Source of the DNA: Cymbidium sinense
Taxonomy: Eukaryota > Streptophyta > Magnoliopsida > Asparagales > Orchidaceae
DNA length: 64,000 bases
Reading direction: 5' to 3'
NCBI GenBank assembly: GCA_021442155.1
Contig: CM038214.1
Location: forward strand, 22,717,808-22,781,807
Positions 11,900 through 24,646 of the stretch are shown here, piece by piece (the first letter of the stretch is position 1; every line of letters starts with the position of its first letter). The translations under genes and the position numbers were made by a program. The notes beneath the pieces were generated by a model, which had not been told where the DNA came from, did no database searches, and saw only the letters and a program-made list of their open reading frames with translations.

Positions 11900-12700
11900 T
11901 AGAATGTTAGAGGGATCGGTACCCTCTCTATTTGTAACCATATTAGAAACTTTTTATTGATAATATTTCTTTCTTACTTTATTTTGGAGCCTTTTATTCA
12001 TGCAAACAAAATTAACCATGTTGATAGAATGATCAATAAATTTTTCTCTAATGTTAGTAATAAAACTTGGTGTTTTGGAATAATTTTGTGGAGGTTTCTA
12101 TTCTGATGATTTCCAACAAGTTGTCAATGCTCAAATATCTTATGGTGACTATTTTGCATTGGGCTCTTTTCTATGCATCTTGTAATATATCGGTAGAAAT
12201 CTTCTTTAGGAAAATTTAAGGAATTTGGCTACCTCTGTTAATAAATGTTGGTTTGTTGGTGGGGATTTCAACACTATTTTATTATTTTCTAAACAAAGTG
12301 GTGGTTTCTCTCTTAATATTCATTCCATGGAAGAATTTTCCAATATGATCCCTCATTGTAATTTGATTGATATTGGCTTTAAGGGTTCAAATTTTACTTA
12401 GCAAAACTCTAGACTTTGGCAAAGGATGGACCAGATTCTTTTTAATACTCATTGAATTACTCAGTGGCTTACTTCTATCGATCATTTAAGCAAAACCTTA
12501 TTGGAACATGCTCCTTTTTTGGTTTCTATTAAAGATAACTCTAAAAGATTAAAAATTTCTCTCAATTTAGATTTCAGAACATGTGGATTCAACATATTGA
12601 TTTCCTTAATGTCATGGCTAACAATTGGAAAGCTACATCCTAACAATTCAATTATAAGGATGATTGGTTTAAGCTTAAAAGACTTAAATAAAATCTAGGT
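11900..12700 (+). pseudogene. LINE ORF2 endonuclease domain, nonsense-mutated
   Basis: The family nicks target DNA to prime reverse transcription. In one frame (phase of 12264) the hallmark GDFNTIL is seen (12261-12281), then DIGFKGSNFT, the DQILFN motif and HAPFL (12507-12521), where the family normally has SDH before the PL; the Asp of that SDH is not present (EH instead). Two in-frame stops replace probable Trp codons (TAG near 12400, TGA near 12454). Upstream sequence (IHANKINHVDRMINK at about 11996-12040) is in the family style but in broken frames. Confidence 0.75.
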
Positions 12701-12748
12701 TGGTGGAACAAGCATTATTTTTAAAACCATTTTGCTAATATCAAAGAA

Positions 12749-14270
12749 ATGGAAAAATTGGTTTGTGATCTTGAAGTCTCTATTAGGTTTGATCTTACTA
12801 AGATTAAGGGCTTGAATGGGGTGAAAGATAAACTTATTAATTTTCAAAATATGGAAGAGACTTATTGGAGCCAAAAAGCTACTAGCAAACATATTATGGA
12901 TGGTGACAGAAATACTAGATATTTCCATGCTTTAGTTAATAAAAAGAGAGCTTTAAATAATATTCAAAAAATTAATGATGACAATGGAGAATGGATTACG
13001 AGAATAATGATATTAAGGATTACCATTAATTGCTTTAGAAACTTAATAAGAGTTGCTCTTATGAAGTTATCTCTAAATAAATCACTTGATTCTATTATAA
13101 TGATAATGATTTGCTTACTATTGTACCTAATGAAGAGGAAATTTTTAAAGTTCTTAATAGCATGAACATAGATTTTGTTACTGGTCTGGAGGGTTTCACT
13201 ACCTAATCTTTTTCAAAAATGTTGGTCTATTATTAAAAATGATTTGGTTGAGGCAATGGCTGATTTTTCTAATGGTAATCCTTTTCCTAGATATTTTTCT
13301 AGCACTTTTATTATTCTCATGCCTAAGAAAGATAATCCAGACTATTGGAGTGATTTTAGACCTATTAGTCTTTGTACCTTCTTCAATAAGGCGATTTCCA
13401 AATTTCTAATACTGATCCTTTACTTCATAGGATTATCTCTCTAAACCAAATTGGTTTTGTTAGAGATAGATCTATTTTGATAATATTACGCTTGCTCACC
13501 ATTTAATTCATGATTTAGATGCTAAGACTAGAGGTGGCAACATTATTCAAATTAGATATTACCAAAGCTTTTGACAATATATCTTGGGATTTCCTTATCC
13601 ATATTTTGAATTTATTTGGGTTTACTAATAAATTTATCTTTCTTATTAAAAATTGTATTAATAATGCTTGGTTTTCTATTTTGCTTAATGGGGATGCCTT
13701 GGGCTTCTTTCCTTCTTCCCATGGCCAAAGACAAGGGGATCTTCTATCTCCAGCATTATTTATTATTATTGATGAGTACTTATCTAGGAGCATCAAAGAT
13801 CTATTCTTAAACAATCCTAGAATGTATTATAAAACTCTTGGTGGTCTTCTGGTTTCTCATTTAAGCTTTATAGATGATTTCATTATTTTTTGCAAAGCTT
13901 CTATTCATCATATCAAGAATCTCAAGATTTTTTTAAATAAATTTGGTAGAGAAAGTGGTCTATTTATCAATGATAACAAAAGTTGTTTTATTACTTCTTC
14001 AAGCATCAACAATAATAAAATTAATCAAATCCAACATATGACTAACATAAAACATCAACACCTTCCTCTTTAGTACTTGGGTGCTCCTCTTTTTAAAGGT
14101 CCAAAATGATCCCATTTTTTTGATGAGTTAATTCAAAAAGTTTTAAATAAAATTTCTATTGGGAATTTCATTTACTTTCCTTTGGTGCTCACTATTCTTA
14201 AAAGCACTCTCAATTCAATGCCTCTTTATTTGATTCAAACTATTATCCCCAATACTCTTATCAATTGATG
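12749..14270 (+). pseudogene. LINE ORF2 reverse transcriptase, frameshifted
   Basis: The linker has the conserved EETYWSQKA and GDRNTRYFHA motifs (12850-12940). RT fingers follow at 13200-13420 (FSSTFIILMPKKDNP, DFRPISLC). After a frameshift near 13445-13515 the palm continues at 13519-14073: LDITKAFDNISWDFL, GQRQGDLLSP, and the catalytic motif FIDD at 13867-13878, so both Asp residues survive. A TAG at 14071-14073 interrupts before YLGAPLFKG. Three reading phases are used across ORF2, so no full protein can be made. Confidence 0.85.
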
Positions 14271-14722
14271 CTTCTTAATAAATATTTTTGTGGATCCAAT
14301 AATTCTACTAAAAGAATGCATTGGACTTCTAGTGTAAATGTTGTGGTCCCTTGGGTGAAGGTGGTCTCAGTTGCAAACTAATTCATGAAGCTATTATTGT
14401 CTTCTCTCATAAGCTCTAGTGGAATTTTGGAAAGAATGGTAGCCTTTGGGCTAATTTTATGATGAAAAAAAATTGCCAGGTAAACACCCTCTTATTTGTG
14501 CTTATAAAGTTGGTGACTCTCTGGGTTTGGAAATGGCTTTGCTCCATTAAATGGGTTGTTGAACCCTTAATATCTTGGGGTATTCATTAGGTTCTTCTCT
14601 CTTTGGAAAGACAATTGGATTGGCAATGGCTCTATTGACTCCCTTTTATTTACCCACTCTCTGCATATCAAAGTTAACTCTTTCAAGCATAATAACACTT
14701 GGAATGAAAACAAACTAGAATT

Positions 14723-17170
14723 ATAAATAAATATAAAATAAAATAAAATAAAATAAATAAAAAATAAACTAAATAAATTAAATAAACTAAACCTACGGTT
14801 TACTTAATTTAAAAACCCAAATCAAAACCTACAACCCTAAACCTTAAAAAAACCAAAGTAAAACCTAAACCCTAAACCCTAACCCTAAACCATAACCCTA
14901 AACCATAAACCCTAAATAAAATAAACTAAAATAAAATAAATATAAACCCAAATAATTAACCTAAAAAATATAAAAAAAAAACCAAATCTTAAACTAAAAA
15001 AAAAACCTAAACCTAAAATAAAAATAAAATAAAAATAAATCTAAACTAAAATAAATAAACCAGATAAATAAAACCTACACCTAAACCTAAAATAAATTAA
15101 ACCTAAACCTTAAACTAAATAAAATAAAACTAAAATAAACTAAAACCTAAACTAAAAAATAAAACTTAAATATAAACCTAAAATAAAACCTAAACCTAAA
15201 AAAAAAAAAATAAAACCTAAACCTAAACCTAATTGAAAAAACCTAATCCAAAAAAATAAAATAAAATCAAACTAAACTAAAAAAATAAACATAAATTAAA
15301 AAAATCCTAAAAAATAAACTATAATAAAATTCTAAACTAAAATAAATAAACTAAACTAAATAAAATAAAATATAAACTTAAATAAAATCTAAAATAAACT
15401 AAATAAACCTAAACCTATCGGGTTTTAATTTAAAGAAAATCCTAAAACCCACAAAACCCTAAACACAACATTAAATCCTAAAACCCTAAACCCTAAACAA
15501 ATTAAATAAAAACTAAATAAAAACTTAAAACTACAAAATAAACCTAAACCAAGTAAATAAAAATAAAACATAAACCCTAAATTAAAAAAAACCTAAAAAA
15601 ATAGAAATCAATCAAATAAATAAAATAAAATCCTAAAAAAAAATAAATAAACTAATATAAATAAAAACACCTAAAGCTAAAATAAACTAAACCTAAACAT
15701 TAAACTAAATAAAATAAAATAAAATAAAATAAAACATAAACATAAACTAAAAAATAAAACCTAAAAATAAACCTAAAATATAAACTCTAAGCCTAAACCT
15801 AAAAGAATATAGTAAAAAGCTCAATCTAAAACTACAAATTAAAAATAAAATGTAAACATAAAAAATAAAATAAAAATAAAACTAAACTAAAAAATAAGCA
15901 TAGACCTAAACCTAAACCTAAAAAATAAAATAAAAATAGATAAATTAAAAACTTAAACTTAAACTTAAACCTAAACCCAAAAATAAAAAAAATAAAAAAA
16001 CTAAATTAAAATAAATTAAATAAAATCATAAACTAAACTAAAAATTAAAATAAACTTAAAAGTTGAAAAACCTAAATAAAATAAAATCTAAGAGAAAAAT
16101 AAAAATAAAAATAAAATAAACCTAAAATAAAATAAAAATACCTAAATTAAAAAAATAGAATAAAAATCTAAACCTAAACCTAAAAAAAAAGAAAATCCTA
16201 AACATACAAAATAAAATAAATATAAAACTAGAAAATAAACATAAACTAAACTTAAACCTATAAAGTAAACTAAAATAAAAATCTTAAACTACAAACAAAT
16301 AAATCTAAAATTAATAAAAATTAAAAAAATAAAAAAATAAAAATAAAATAAAATAAATAAAATTAAAATAAATAAATAATAAACTAAATAAACCTAAACC
16401 TACTTACATTTTAAAAAAACCCTAAACCCTAATCTCTAAAAAACGCTAAACACAAACTAAACCCTAAATCCACATTAAACTAAAATAAAATAAATTATGA
16501 AAAATAAAATTCTAAACCTAAAGAATAAAATTTAAAATAAAGCATAAAATAAATTAAAATAAAACCTAAACCCTAAACTAAAATAACCTAAACCTAAAAT
16601 GAAAATAAAATAAACCTAAACCTAAACTAAAATAAACTAAACTAAAAAAAAAATAAGCCACCTAAACCTAAAATAAAAATAAACCTAAACTAAATAAAAT
16701 AAAATAAATTAAAAAAACTACATACAAAAAAATAAAATAAAATAAACCTATAAAACTTAAAACTAAACCTATAAAAAATAAAATAAAACATAAACCTAAA
16801 CATAAAACTAAAATAAATCTAAAAAAAAATAAAAATAAAACTAAAACTAAAAATAAACTTAAACCTAAAAATAAACTAAAATAAAACCTAAACCAAAATA
16901 AAAAACTTAAAATTAATAAAGTAAACTAAATAAAAAAATTTAAACCTAAATAAAAGATAAATAAACTAAATAAACCTAAACCTATCGGTTTAACTTTAAA
17001 AAGAATCCTAAATAAACCCATCCTAAACACTAAATCCATAACTAAACTAAAACTAAAAAAATAAAAATAAAACTTAAACCTAAAAAAAAAACCTAAAAAT
17101 AAAACCTAAAAGTAAATAAAAATAAAACATAAACCCTAAACTAAAAAAAAACATAAACCTAAAATAAAAT
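14723..17170 (+). repeat. Telomere-like higher-order satellite, four boxes
   Basis: Boxes at 14796-14815, 15418-15440, 16401-16420 and 16985-17002 divide the stretch into units of about 620, 980 and 585 bp. Near-exact CCCTAAA is brief (14870-14915, 15440-15500); most is CTAAAATAAA. No GRP fragment occurs in these four units, showing that GRP-less units also tandemly repeat. Confidence 0.9.
17155..17170 (+). repeat. Probable target-site duplication, left side, of the LINE at 17171-19957
   Basis: AAACCTAAAATAAAAT here matches AAACCTAAAATTAAAAT at 19958-19974 apart from one extra T. If the LINE is removed, the satellite rejoins: the landmark CCCTAAACTAAAAAAA lies 28 bases left of the junction and the next box lies about 440 bases right of it, close to the 400-505 base spacing in uninterrupted units. 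The low complexity of the target weakens the match taken alone. Confidence 0.6.
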
Positions 17171-17639
17171 CAACATAAAAACAACAACAAGCCTTTATCC
17201 CACTAAGATGACTACATGAGTCCTTCGTCTCCATTGTGTCCTATTATGTTTCAAATTCTCATTTAATTCCAGTATACTAAGGTATTTTTTTATGCATCTT
17301 AACCAAGTCACTTTAGGCCTACCTCTACCTTTCTTAACATAAGGCAAATCTAATGTATCTACTCTCCTAATTAGATGCTTTATGTGGCCAAATCATCTAA
17401 GGCAACTCTCTCTAATCTTATCTTCCACTGGAGCTACTCCAACTTTTCTTGAACATACTCATTTCACATTTTATCTCTAAGAGTAAAGCCACTCATCCAA
17501 CTGAGCATCCTCATCTCTGTAACACTTAACTTAGTCTTATGCTTCTTTTTTTAGAACATTCACCATAAGTCATTCGTCTTACCACCATATTATAAAATTT
17601 TCCCTTAAGTTTAAGTGGAACTTTTCTATCACAATGGCC

Positions 17640-18710
17640 AAATGCATTCCTCCACTTCAACCATCTAACTTGAATTCTACTAATAACATCTTCATCTATG
17701 TCATCATCATTTTGAACAATAGAGCCTAAATATCTGAATCACTCACTCTTATTAATTACTTGTTCACCTAATGTCACAACACTACCACTATAACTTCTAC
17801 AACTAAAATTACACTCTATATATTTAGTTTTAGATCTACTTAAACAAAAACCTTTAGACTCTAATGTTGACCTCCATAATTAAAGTTTTCTTGGACTCCC
17901 TCTAGTTTTCAACAAGAAGAATGTCATCCGCATATACCAAGGTACATCTTCTTATAAATGCCTATTAAGAACATCCATAACTAAAGCAAAAGGATAAGGG
18001 CTTAAAGTTGATCCTTGATGTAATCCTGAAATGGGAAAATATTTTATCAATCCTCTTTGTGTTTGGACACAGTAATAGCTCTAGTATACATATCCTTAAT
18101 GACTTGAAAATAACCAATATTAACTCCTTTCTATTCTAGAACTCTCCAAAGAACATCTCTTGAAACTTCATTAAAATCTTTCTCTAAATCAATAAATATT
18201 GTTTGTAGATCCTCCTTACTTTCTCAATAATTCTCCATCAAACCTCTTAACAAATGTATATCATCCATAGTAAATCTACTTAGCATGAAACCAAACTGAT
18301 TGTGAGAAACTTTTGTATCACATTGTAACCTATGCTCAATTACTCTCTCCCATAATTTTAATGTATGACACATTAAATTAATTCCTCTATAATTTGCACA
18401 CTCTTGTGCATCACCTTTATTCTTAAATATGGAACCAACAAATTCTTCCTCCACTCTTCTAGCATCTCTTTAGCCTTTAAAATAACATTAAAAAAAATTT
18501 GTAAACCAAGAAATTCCTTGATCTCCTAAACATTTCCATACTTCTATTAGAATATCATCAGGTCCTACTATTTTTTTACATTTCATTTTCTTTAAAGCTT
18601 CTCTAACTTCAGATTTACTAATACGATAATAAAAATAAAATTCTCTATTTTTGTTTAGGGTATTAAGGTTGCTAAAATCAATCGTAGTTTCAGTATCCTT
18701 CATTGAAAAG
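17640..18710 (-). pseudogene. LINE reverse transcriptase remnant (YADD retained)
   Basis: Read right to left: KKMKCKKIVGPDDI (about 18600-18545), VGSIFKNKGDAQECANYRGI (18440-18381), LWERVIEHRL, NQFGF and LLRGLMENY (18224-18250), then DLEKDFNEV and the catalytic YADD at 17934-17923. Frames change several times between these motifs and stops are frequent. The family copies the LINE RNA at the nicked target. The catalytic Asp pair is intact here but lost (FADG) in the related fragment at 2385-3160. Confidence 0.85.
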
Positions 18711-18736
18711 TTTCAAAATATCTCATCCACCTATTT

Positions 18737-19039
18737 TCAATATCCTTTTGTAAGAAAAAGCACTTTATTATTTTCATCCTTAATACACCTCACTTGAACT
18801 AGGTCTTTACTTCTCCTATCTCTTTGGTTGGTTAACTTATACATACATCTTTTACCTTCTTTGGTATCTAAATAATTGTATAAATTACTAACAGTTAAAT
18901 TTTTTGCATCATATATTGCTTTCTTAGAATCTCTACAGGCCACTTTATATATTTCCCAATTCTCCAAGTTTTTATATCTAAACCAAATTTTACAACAATG
19001 CTTCTTATTTCTTATATTTTCTTGCAAACTCGACTCCAC
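18737..19039 (-). pseudogene. LINE linker between endonuclease and RT
   Basis: A 100-codon open frame with KKAIYDAKN, YNYLDTKEGKRCMYKLTNQR and VRCIKDENNKVL, matching the basic linker of this plant LINE type. It is out of frame with the flanking RT block. The complementary open frame at 18876-19127 is a shadow. Confidence 0.7.
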
Positions 19040-19479
19040 CTATTTTATTAAAGAAGCTTTTCCATTTTATTCTCCAAGCACTTTTTTAGCAACTTGCTTA
19101 ATTTTACTTGCTACTTTTTTCACATAACATTAGCTTCTTTATGAACATCCCAAATTCTAAACTCTTATAGCTTGCACTTAAAAATATTTTTATTTATGTT
19201 CTTTAAGTGTCCCCATCTAATCATAGGACAATAATTTGATTTATTTTTACTCTTACAATCTTTCATCTTAAAATGTAAAACTAACAATCAATGTGGGTAC
19301 TTGAACTTTCACTTGGAATGACCTTAAAATCTTTACAATCTAAACAATCTATTTTTTCTTATCAAAAAATAATTAGTTTGTATTTTACTAGATCCATTTT
19401 TATAAGTAATAATATGTTCATTTCTTTTCTTAAGTAAAGTATTTGAAACTACAAAATCATAAGCTAAAGAAAATCTAAT

Positions 19480-19957
19480 AAGTCTTACCTTCTTCATTAG
19501 TCACTCCAAATCTATAACCACCATGAATACTTTTAAAATCTTCTACACTTTCCAACATGTCCATTTAAATCTCCTCCAATAAATACTTTTTCTTCAAGAG
19601 ATATCTTTTGTATTAATCCCTCTAATTCATTCCAAAATATTTCTTTTGAGCTTACATCCAAACCTACTTGAGGAGCATAAACACTTATAACATTGAGAAT
19701 CTTAGTATCAAAAATAATCTTTAAAGCTATAATTCTATCTCCACATCTATTAATATTTATAACAATATCCTTCTTTATCTATAATCACACCTACACCATT
19801 TCTAGTTCGACTTCTACTTAAATACCAAAGTTTAAAACCTAAACTATCAATCTCCTTGGCCTCCTCCCCAACCCATTTAGTTTCTTGAGCACATAAAATT
19901 TTTATTATTCTATGAACCATAATATCTATTAATTCCATTAATTTACTTGTAAGAGTT
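19480..19957 (-). pseudogene. LINE endonuclease remnant
   Basis: 19938-19750 reads ELIDIMVHRIIKILCAQETKW, then GFKLWYLSRSRTRNGVGVII. The QETKW and NGVGVI motifs identify the exonuclease-endonuclease-phosphatase fold of plant LINEs, often mis-annotated as craniofacial development protein 2-like. The catalytic Glu of QETKW is present. Downstream a second block (about 19610-19545) carries a probable GGDLNGHVG motif in another frame. The 5' truncation lies just before this domain. Confidence 0.8.
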
Positions 19958-21311
19958 AAACCTAAAATTAAAATAAAATAAAATAAACTTAAACCGAAAC
20001 TAAAATAAACTAAACTAAAATAAATAGAACCTACACCTAATGCTAAAATAAACTAAACCTAAACCTTAAACTAAATAAAATAAAATAAATTTAAAATAAA
20101 ACTAAATCTAAACCAAAAAATAAAACCTAAAAATTAAAAAAATTCAAAACCTAAAACCTAAACCTGAAAAAATTAAATAAAAACCTAAACCTAAACCTAA
20201 AAATTAAAAATAAAACTAAACCTAAAAATTAAAATAAAAATAAAACTAAACATAAATCTAAACCTAAACCTAAACCTAAAAAATAAACTAAAATAATAAA
20301 CCAAAATGAAAATAAATAAACATAAAATAAATAAACTAAACTAAACAAAAATAAAATATAAACCTAATTAAAATATAAAATAAACTAAATAAACCTAAAA
20401 GTTTACTTAATTTAAAAAAAAACCTAAATAACTAAACCTAAACCCTAAACCCTAAACCCTAAACCTAAAAAAATAAAATAAAAACTAAATAAAACCTAAA
20501 CCTAAAAAATAAACCTAAAATAAAACCTAAAAATAAATAAAATAATGCATAAACCTTTAACTAAAAAAACCTAATCTAAAATAAAAATAAAATAAACAAA
20601 ATAAAATAATCCAAACCTAAAATAAAATAAACTAAAATAAAATAAATAAAACCTATACCTAAACCTCAATAAACTAAAGCTAAACCTAAATCGAAATTAA
20701 ATAAAATAAGATTATCAAAAAATAAACGTAAACATAAAAATAAACCTAAAATAAAAATCGATGACCAAAACCTAAAAATATAAAATAAAAACTTAAAAAT
20801 AAACCTAAAAATAAAAAATAGAAAATAAAACTTAAACTTAAAAAGTAAAATAAAAATAAAACTCAACTAAAAAAATAAACCTAAACCTAAACCTAAACCT
20901 AAAAAAATAAACTAAAATAAAAAACCTAAATTAAGATAAATAAACCTCAAATAAACAAACTAAATTAAATCAAAATAAAATATAAACCTAAATAAAAAAT
21001 AAATTAAACTAAAATAAATAAAAAAATAAACTAATTATATTAAATAAACCTAAACCTATCGGTTTACTTAATTTTTAAAAAAATTAAAATCTTAAACCCT
21101 AAACCCTAAACCTACAACCCTAAGAAATCTAAAACCCTAAACCTTGAACCCTAACCCTAAAGCATAAACCCTAAAACCCTAAACCCTAAAACCAAAACCC
21201 TAAACCCTAAACCCTAAACCTTAAACACCAAGCTTTAAACCTAAACCTAAAGTAACTAAATAAATTAAAAATAAACTTAAATCATAAAACTTGATAAACC
21301 TAAGCCCTAAG
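19958..21311 (+). repeat. Telomere-like higher-order satellite, two boxes and a GRP leader
   Basis: It begins with the right-hand copy of the LINE target-site duplication. Boxes at 20400-20420 and 21059-21080 are 659 bp apart. CCCTAAA-rich DNA follows at 21090-21230, then the leader AGTAACTAAATAAATTAAAA at 21251-21270, which precedes GRP copy 5. Confidence 0.9.
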
Positions 21312-21770
21312 AATGGGCATAACTGTGACAACAAGAATATCACAATCAACAAGGCTTAGTCTAGATCTTGCGGTAGAGGCGAAGGCGGTGGCGGCGGTTA
21401 TCATAGTGGTGATGGGGGATATGGAGGTGGTGGTTGGAGCAGCGGTGGTTATGGGAGTGAAAGCAAGGTTACACAACAGTGGTGGAGGAGAGATCAGGGT
21501 TATGATGGTGTTTCTCACTACTTAAGAGGTCGGGGTGGTTCCAATGGGAGCTGGAGAAACTTAAGAATGGCTAATCCGATTTACTACTTATGGAACTATG
21601 TCTTTATAGTAGGGATGGTTCTAGTTATGTAGGGGTTTTGATTTGCTATATGCGTGCTCATTTTTGAACTATGTTGCCACTTGTGTCTTAGAAAACATGG
21701 TGTGTTACTTAGTTGATGAAATCCAAAAGAAGAAATGTTGAATTTGAATTTTTTTTCTCTTTAAAAAAAA
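21312..21770 (+). pseudogene. GRP fragment copy 5, early stop
   Basis: Reads NGHNCDNKNITINKA and then TAG, the same QA-stop as copies 4 and 7. Several substitutions affect the RRM end (Leu to Cys, Arg to Lys). Glycine-rich coding is visible at 21365-21480 and the RGYDG-like distal part at 21490-21560 in other frames. The shared 3' UTR ends in an A-run at 21763-21770. Confidence 0.85.
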
Positions 21771-24646
21771 TCAAAAACCATAAATCTTTAACTAAACCCT
21801 AAGCTTTAAACCTAAAACCTAAACTCTGAACCCTAAACCCTAAAATTCCTAAATCCTGAACCCTAAACCCTAAACCTAAAACTCTAAAACCTTAAAACTT
21901 AAGCCCTAAACCCTAAAACCTAAACCCTAAACCTAAACCTAAACCACAAACCCCCCAAACCTCAGACTAAATAACTAAATAAACCCACCTAAACCACAAA
22001 GCTAAAAACCTAAACCTAAACTAAATAAAACCAAAAAATAAAATAAATAAAAAACCTAAACCAAAATAAAATAAAATAAAAATATAAACCAAAACCTAAA
22101 CCTAAAAAGAAAATAAAACAAGAAATAAATAAAAACCTAAACTAAACTAAAAAAATAAAAAATGTAAATAAAATAAAAATTAAACCTAAAATAAAAATAA
22201 AATAAAATAAAAACTAAATAAAAACCTAAACCTAATAAATGAACCTAACAATAAATAAAAAATAAAACCTAAACCCTAAACTAAAAAAAAACCTAAAAGT
22301 AAAATAAAAATAAATTAAACCTAAATCTAAACTAAAATAAATAAAACATAAACCTAAACCTAAAATAAACTAAACCTGAACCTAAACCTAAACTAAATAA
22401 AATAAAATAAACTAAAAATAAACCTAAACCTAAACTAAAAAAATAAAACCTTAAAATAAACCTAAAATAAAAACTGACACTAAACCTAAAAAAATAAAAA
22501 AAATATAAAACCTAAACCTAATCCTAAAAATTAAAAATAAAGCTTAAACCTAAAAAATAAAATAAAAATAAAACAAAATAAAAAAATAAACAGAAATCTA
22601 AACCTAAACCTAAAAAATGAACTAAAATAAAAAACATAAACTTAAATAAATAAACCTAAAATAAATAAATTATGTAATAAAATAAAATGAACTATATAAA
22701 TTGAAAAAAATAAAATAAGCTCAAATATATAGAAAATAAACTAATTAACCTAAACCTACCAGTTTACATAATTTAAAAAAATAATAAAAAATAAAAATAA
22801 TAAAAATAATAAAAAATCCCTAACCCTAAACCCTAAACCCTAAAAACCCTAAACCTAAACCAAACCCTAAACCACAAAAACCTAAACTAAACGAAATAAA
22901 ACCTAAAACTTAAATTAAAAAAAAAATAAATGTAAATAAAATAAAAACCTAAACTAAAACCTAAACCAAAACCTAAAAATTAAATAAATTAAAAAATAAA
23001 CTATAATAAAATAAATAAAAACCTAAACAAAATTGAAAAAAATAAAATATACCTAAAAACAAAAAACCTAAATAAAATAAAATGAACATAAAATAAAGTT
23101 AAAATAAACCTAAAATATAATAAAATAAAAACTAAATAATAACATAAACCTAAAAAATAAAATAAACCTAAAAATAAAACTTAAACCCTAAACTAGGAAA
23201 TGAAACCTAAACCTAAAATAAATAAAATAAAATAAACCTAAACCTGTACTAAAATAAACTAAAATAAAATAAATAAAACCTAAATCTAAACCTAAACCTA
23301 AACTAAATAAAAGAGAATAAACTAAAATAAACCTAAACCTAAAGAATAAATAAATCCTAAAAGAAAACCTAAACCAAATAATAAATAAAAAACTAAACTA
23401 AAAAAATATACTAAACCTAAACATAAAAAATAAACCAAAATAAAAAAACCTAAACTAAAATAAATAAACTAAAATAAATGAACTAAACTAAATAAAAAAC
23501 AAAAATGAACCCAAATAAAATAAAATAAAATGAACTAAAATAAATAAAAACATAAACTAAATAAATTAAATAAACTAAACTTACCGGTTTACTTAATTTA
23601 AAAAAAAATAAAATAAAATAATAATAAGAAGAAAAAAAACCCTAACCCAAAACCTAATTCTAAACCCTAAACAACCCTAAACCCTAACTCTGACCCTAAA
23701 CCCTAAACCTAAACCCAAAACCCTGCCTAAACCCTAAACTAGGCCACTTAACCCTAAAACCCCAACCCTAAAGCACTAAACCCAAAACTCTGACCCCCTA
23801 ACCATTATGCCCTAAACCCTAAATAAAATTAACCTAAAATAAAATAAATTATAAACTAAATAAAACCTAAACCTAAACAATAAACCTAAAAATAAACCTA
23901 AACCCTAAACTAAAAACCTAAACCTAAAATAAAAAAATAAAATAAACCTAAAAAATAAATAAACTAAACTAAAATAAATAAAACCTAAACCTAAACCTAA
24001 ATAAACAACCTTAAAATATAATAAATAAACTAAAATTAACAAACCTAAATGTAAAATAAACATATAAAACCTATAATAAAAGCCTAAAACCTAAACCTAA
24101 AAAAAAATAAATAAACCTAAATCTAAAATTAAAATAAAACCTAAACTTGCTAAAAAATAACATAAAACTAAAACTAAACTAAAAAATAAACATAAACCTA
24201 AACCAAAACTAAAAAAAATACCTAAACTAAATTAAATAAACATAAAATAAATAAACTAAACAAAATAAAAATAAAATATAAACCTAAATAAAATATAAAA
24301 TAAACTAAATAAGAATAAACCAAAACCTAGTTTACCTAATGTTTTAAAAAAACCATAAATAGTAAACCTTAAACCCTAACACTAAATCCTAAACCCTAAA
24401 CTCTAAACCTAAAATAAAGTAAAATAAAAACTAAATAAAACCTAAACCTAAAAGATAAACCTAAAAATAAAACCTAAAGTTAAATAAAATTAAAACATAA
24501 ACCTAACTAAAAAAAAACTTAAACCTAAAATAAAAAAATAAAATAAACAAAATTAATTAAACCTAACCTAAACTAAAATAAATAAAACCTAAACCTAAAT
24601 GTAAAATAAACCTAAACCCTAAAACCTAATAAACATAAACCCTAAG
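21771..24646 (+). repeat. Telomere-like higher-order satellite, three boxes
   Basis: CCCTAAA-rich after GRP copy 5 (21780-21960), then CTAAAATAAA. Boxes at 22758-22780, 23583-23605 and 24329-24350 (about 825 and 745 bp spacing). Cleaner telomeric DNA restarts after the boxes (22815-22870, 23640-23820). The leader before GRP copy 6 is shortened. Confidence 0.9.

Larger units (their letters stand above)
10266..14722 (+). mobile_element. Decayed plant L1-type LINE, 3' end missing
   Basis: A 4.46 kb non-satellite insert with a unique 5' region (10266-11100), an A/T-rich ORF1-like stretch (11100-11900), then ORF2 in order: apurinic-type endonuclease (about 11900-12700), linker (12749-13010) and reverse transcriptase (13175-14270). 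It stops in a zinc-finger-type motif (NNTWNENKL, about 14690-14720) and returns to AAATAAA satellite. LINEs normally lose the 5' end through incomplete reverse transcription; here the 5' end is kept and the 3' end with poly-A is lost, so a later recombination or deletion is likely. The left junction falls on the GRP leader. Confidence 0.85.
17171..19957 (-). mobile_element. Decayed plant LINE with (TTG)n-type 3' end
   Basis: On the - strand, from 19957 leftward: endonuclease (19950-19480), a Lys-rich linker, reverse transcriptase (18710-17640), a C-terminal region, and a 3' end reading GATAAAGGCTTGTTGTTGTT (about 17200-17181), the short TTG-repeat tail typical of one plant LINE clade. Nonsense and frameshift changes occur throughout. 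It is 5'-truncated just before the endonuclease, as expected of incomplete target-primed reverse transcription. It is the same family as the fragment at 2385-3160 and different from the element at 10266-14722. Confidence 0.88.

Noticed and set aside
12695..12928. Open frame on the - strand (and 13814-13515)
   Set aside because: Complement of LINE ORF2; the + strand carries the recognisable linker and RT motifs.
20666..20866. Phe/Leu/Tyr-rich membrane-like open frames on the - strand (also 25865-26050, 27544-27726, 27978-28193, 50280-50474, 53032-53268)
   Set aside because: Reading TTTTATTTTAGG repeats backwards gives stop-poor hydrophobic text. Composition explains them fully.
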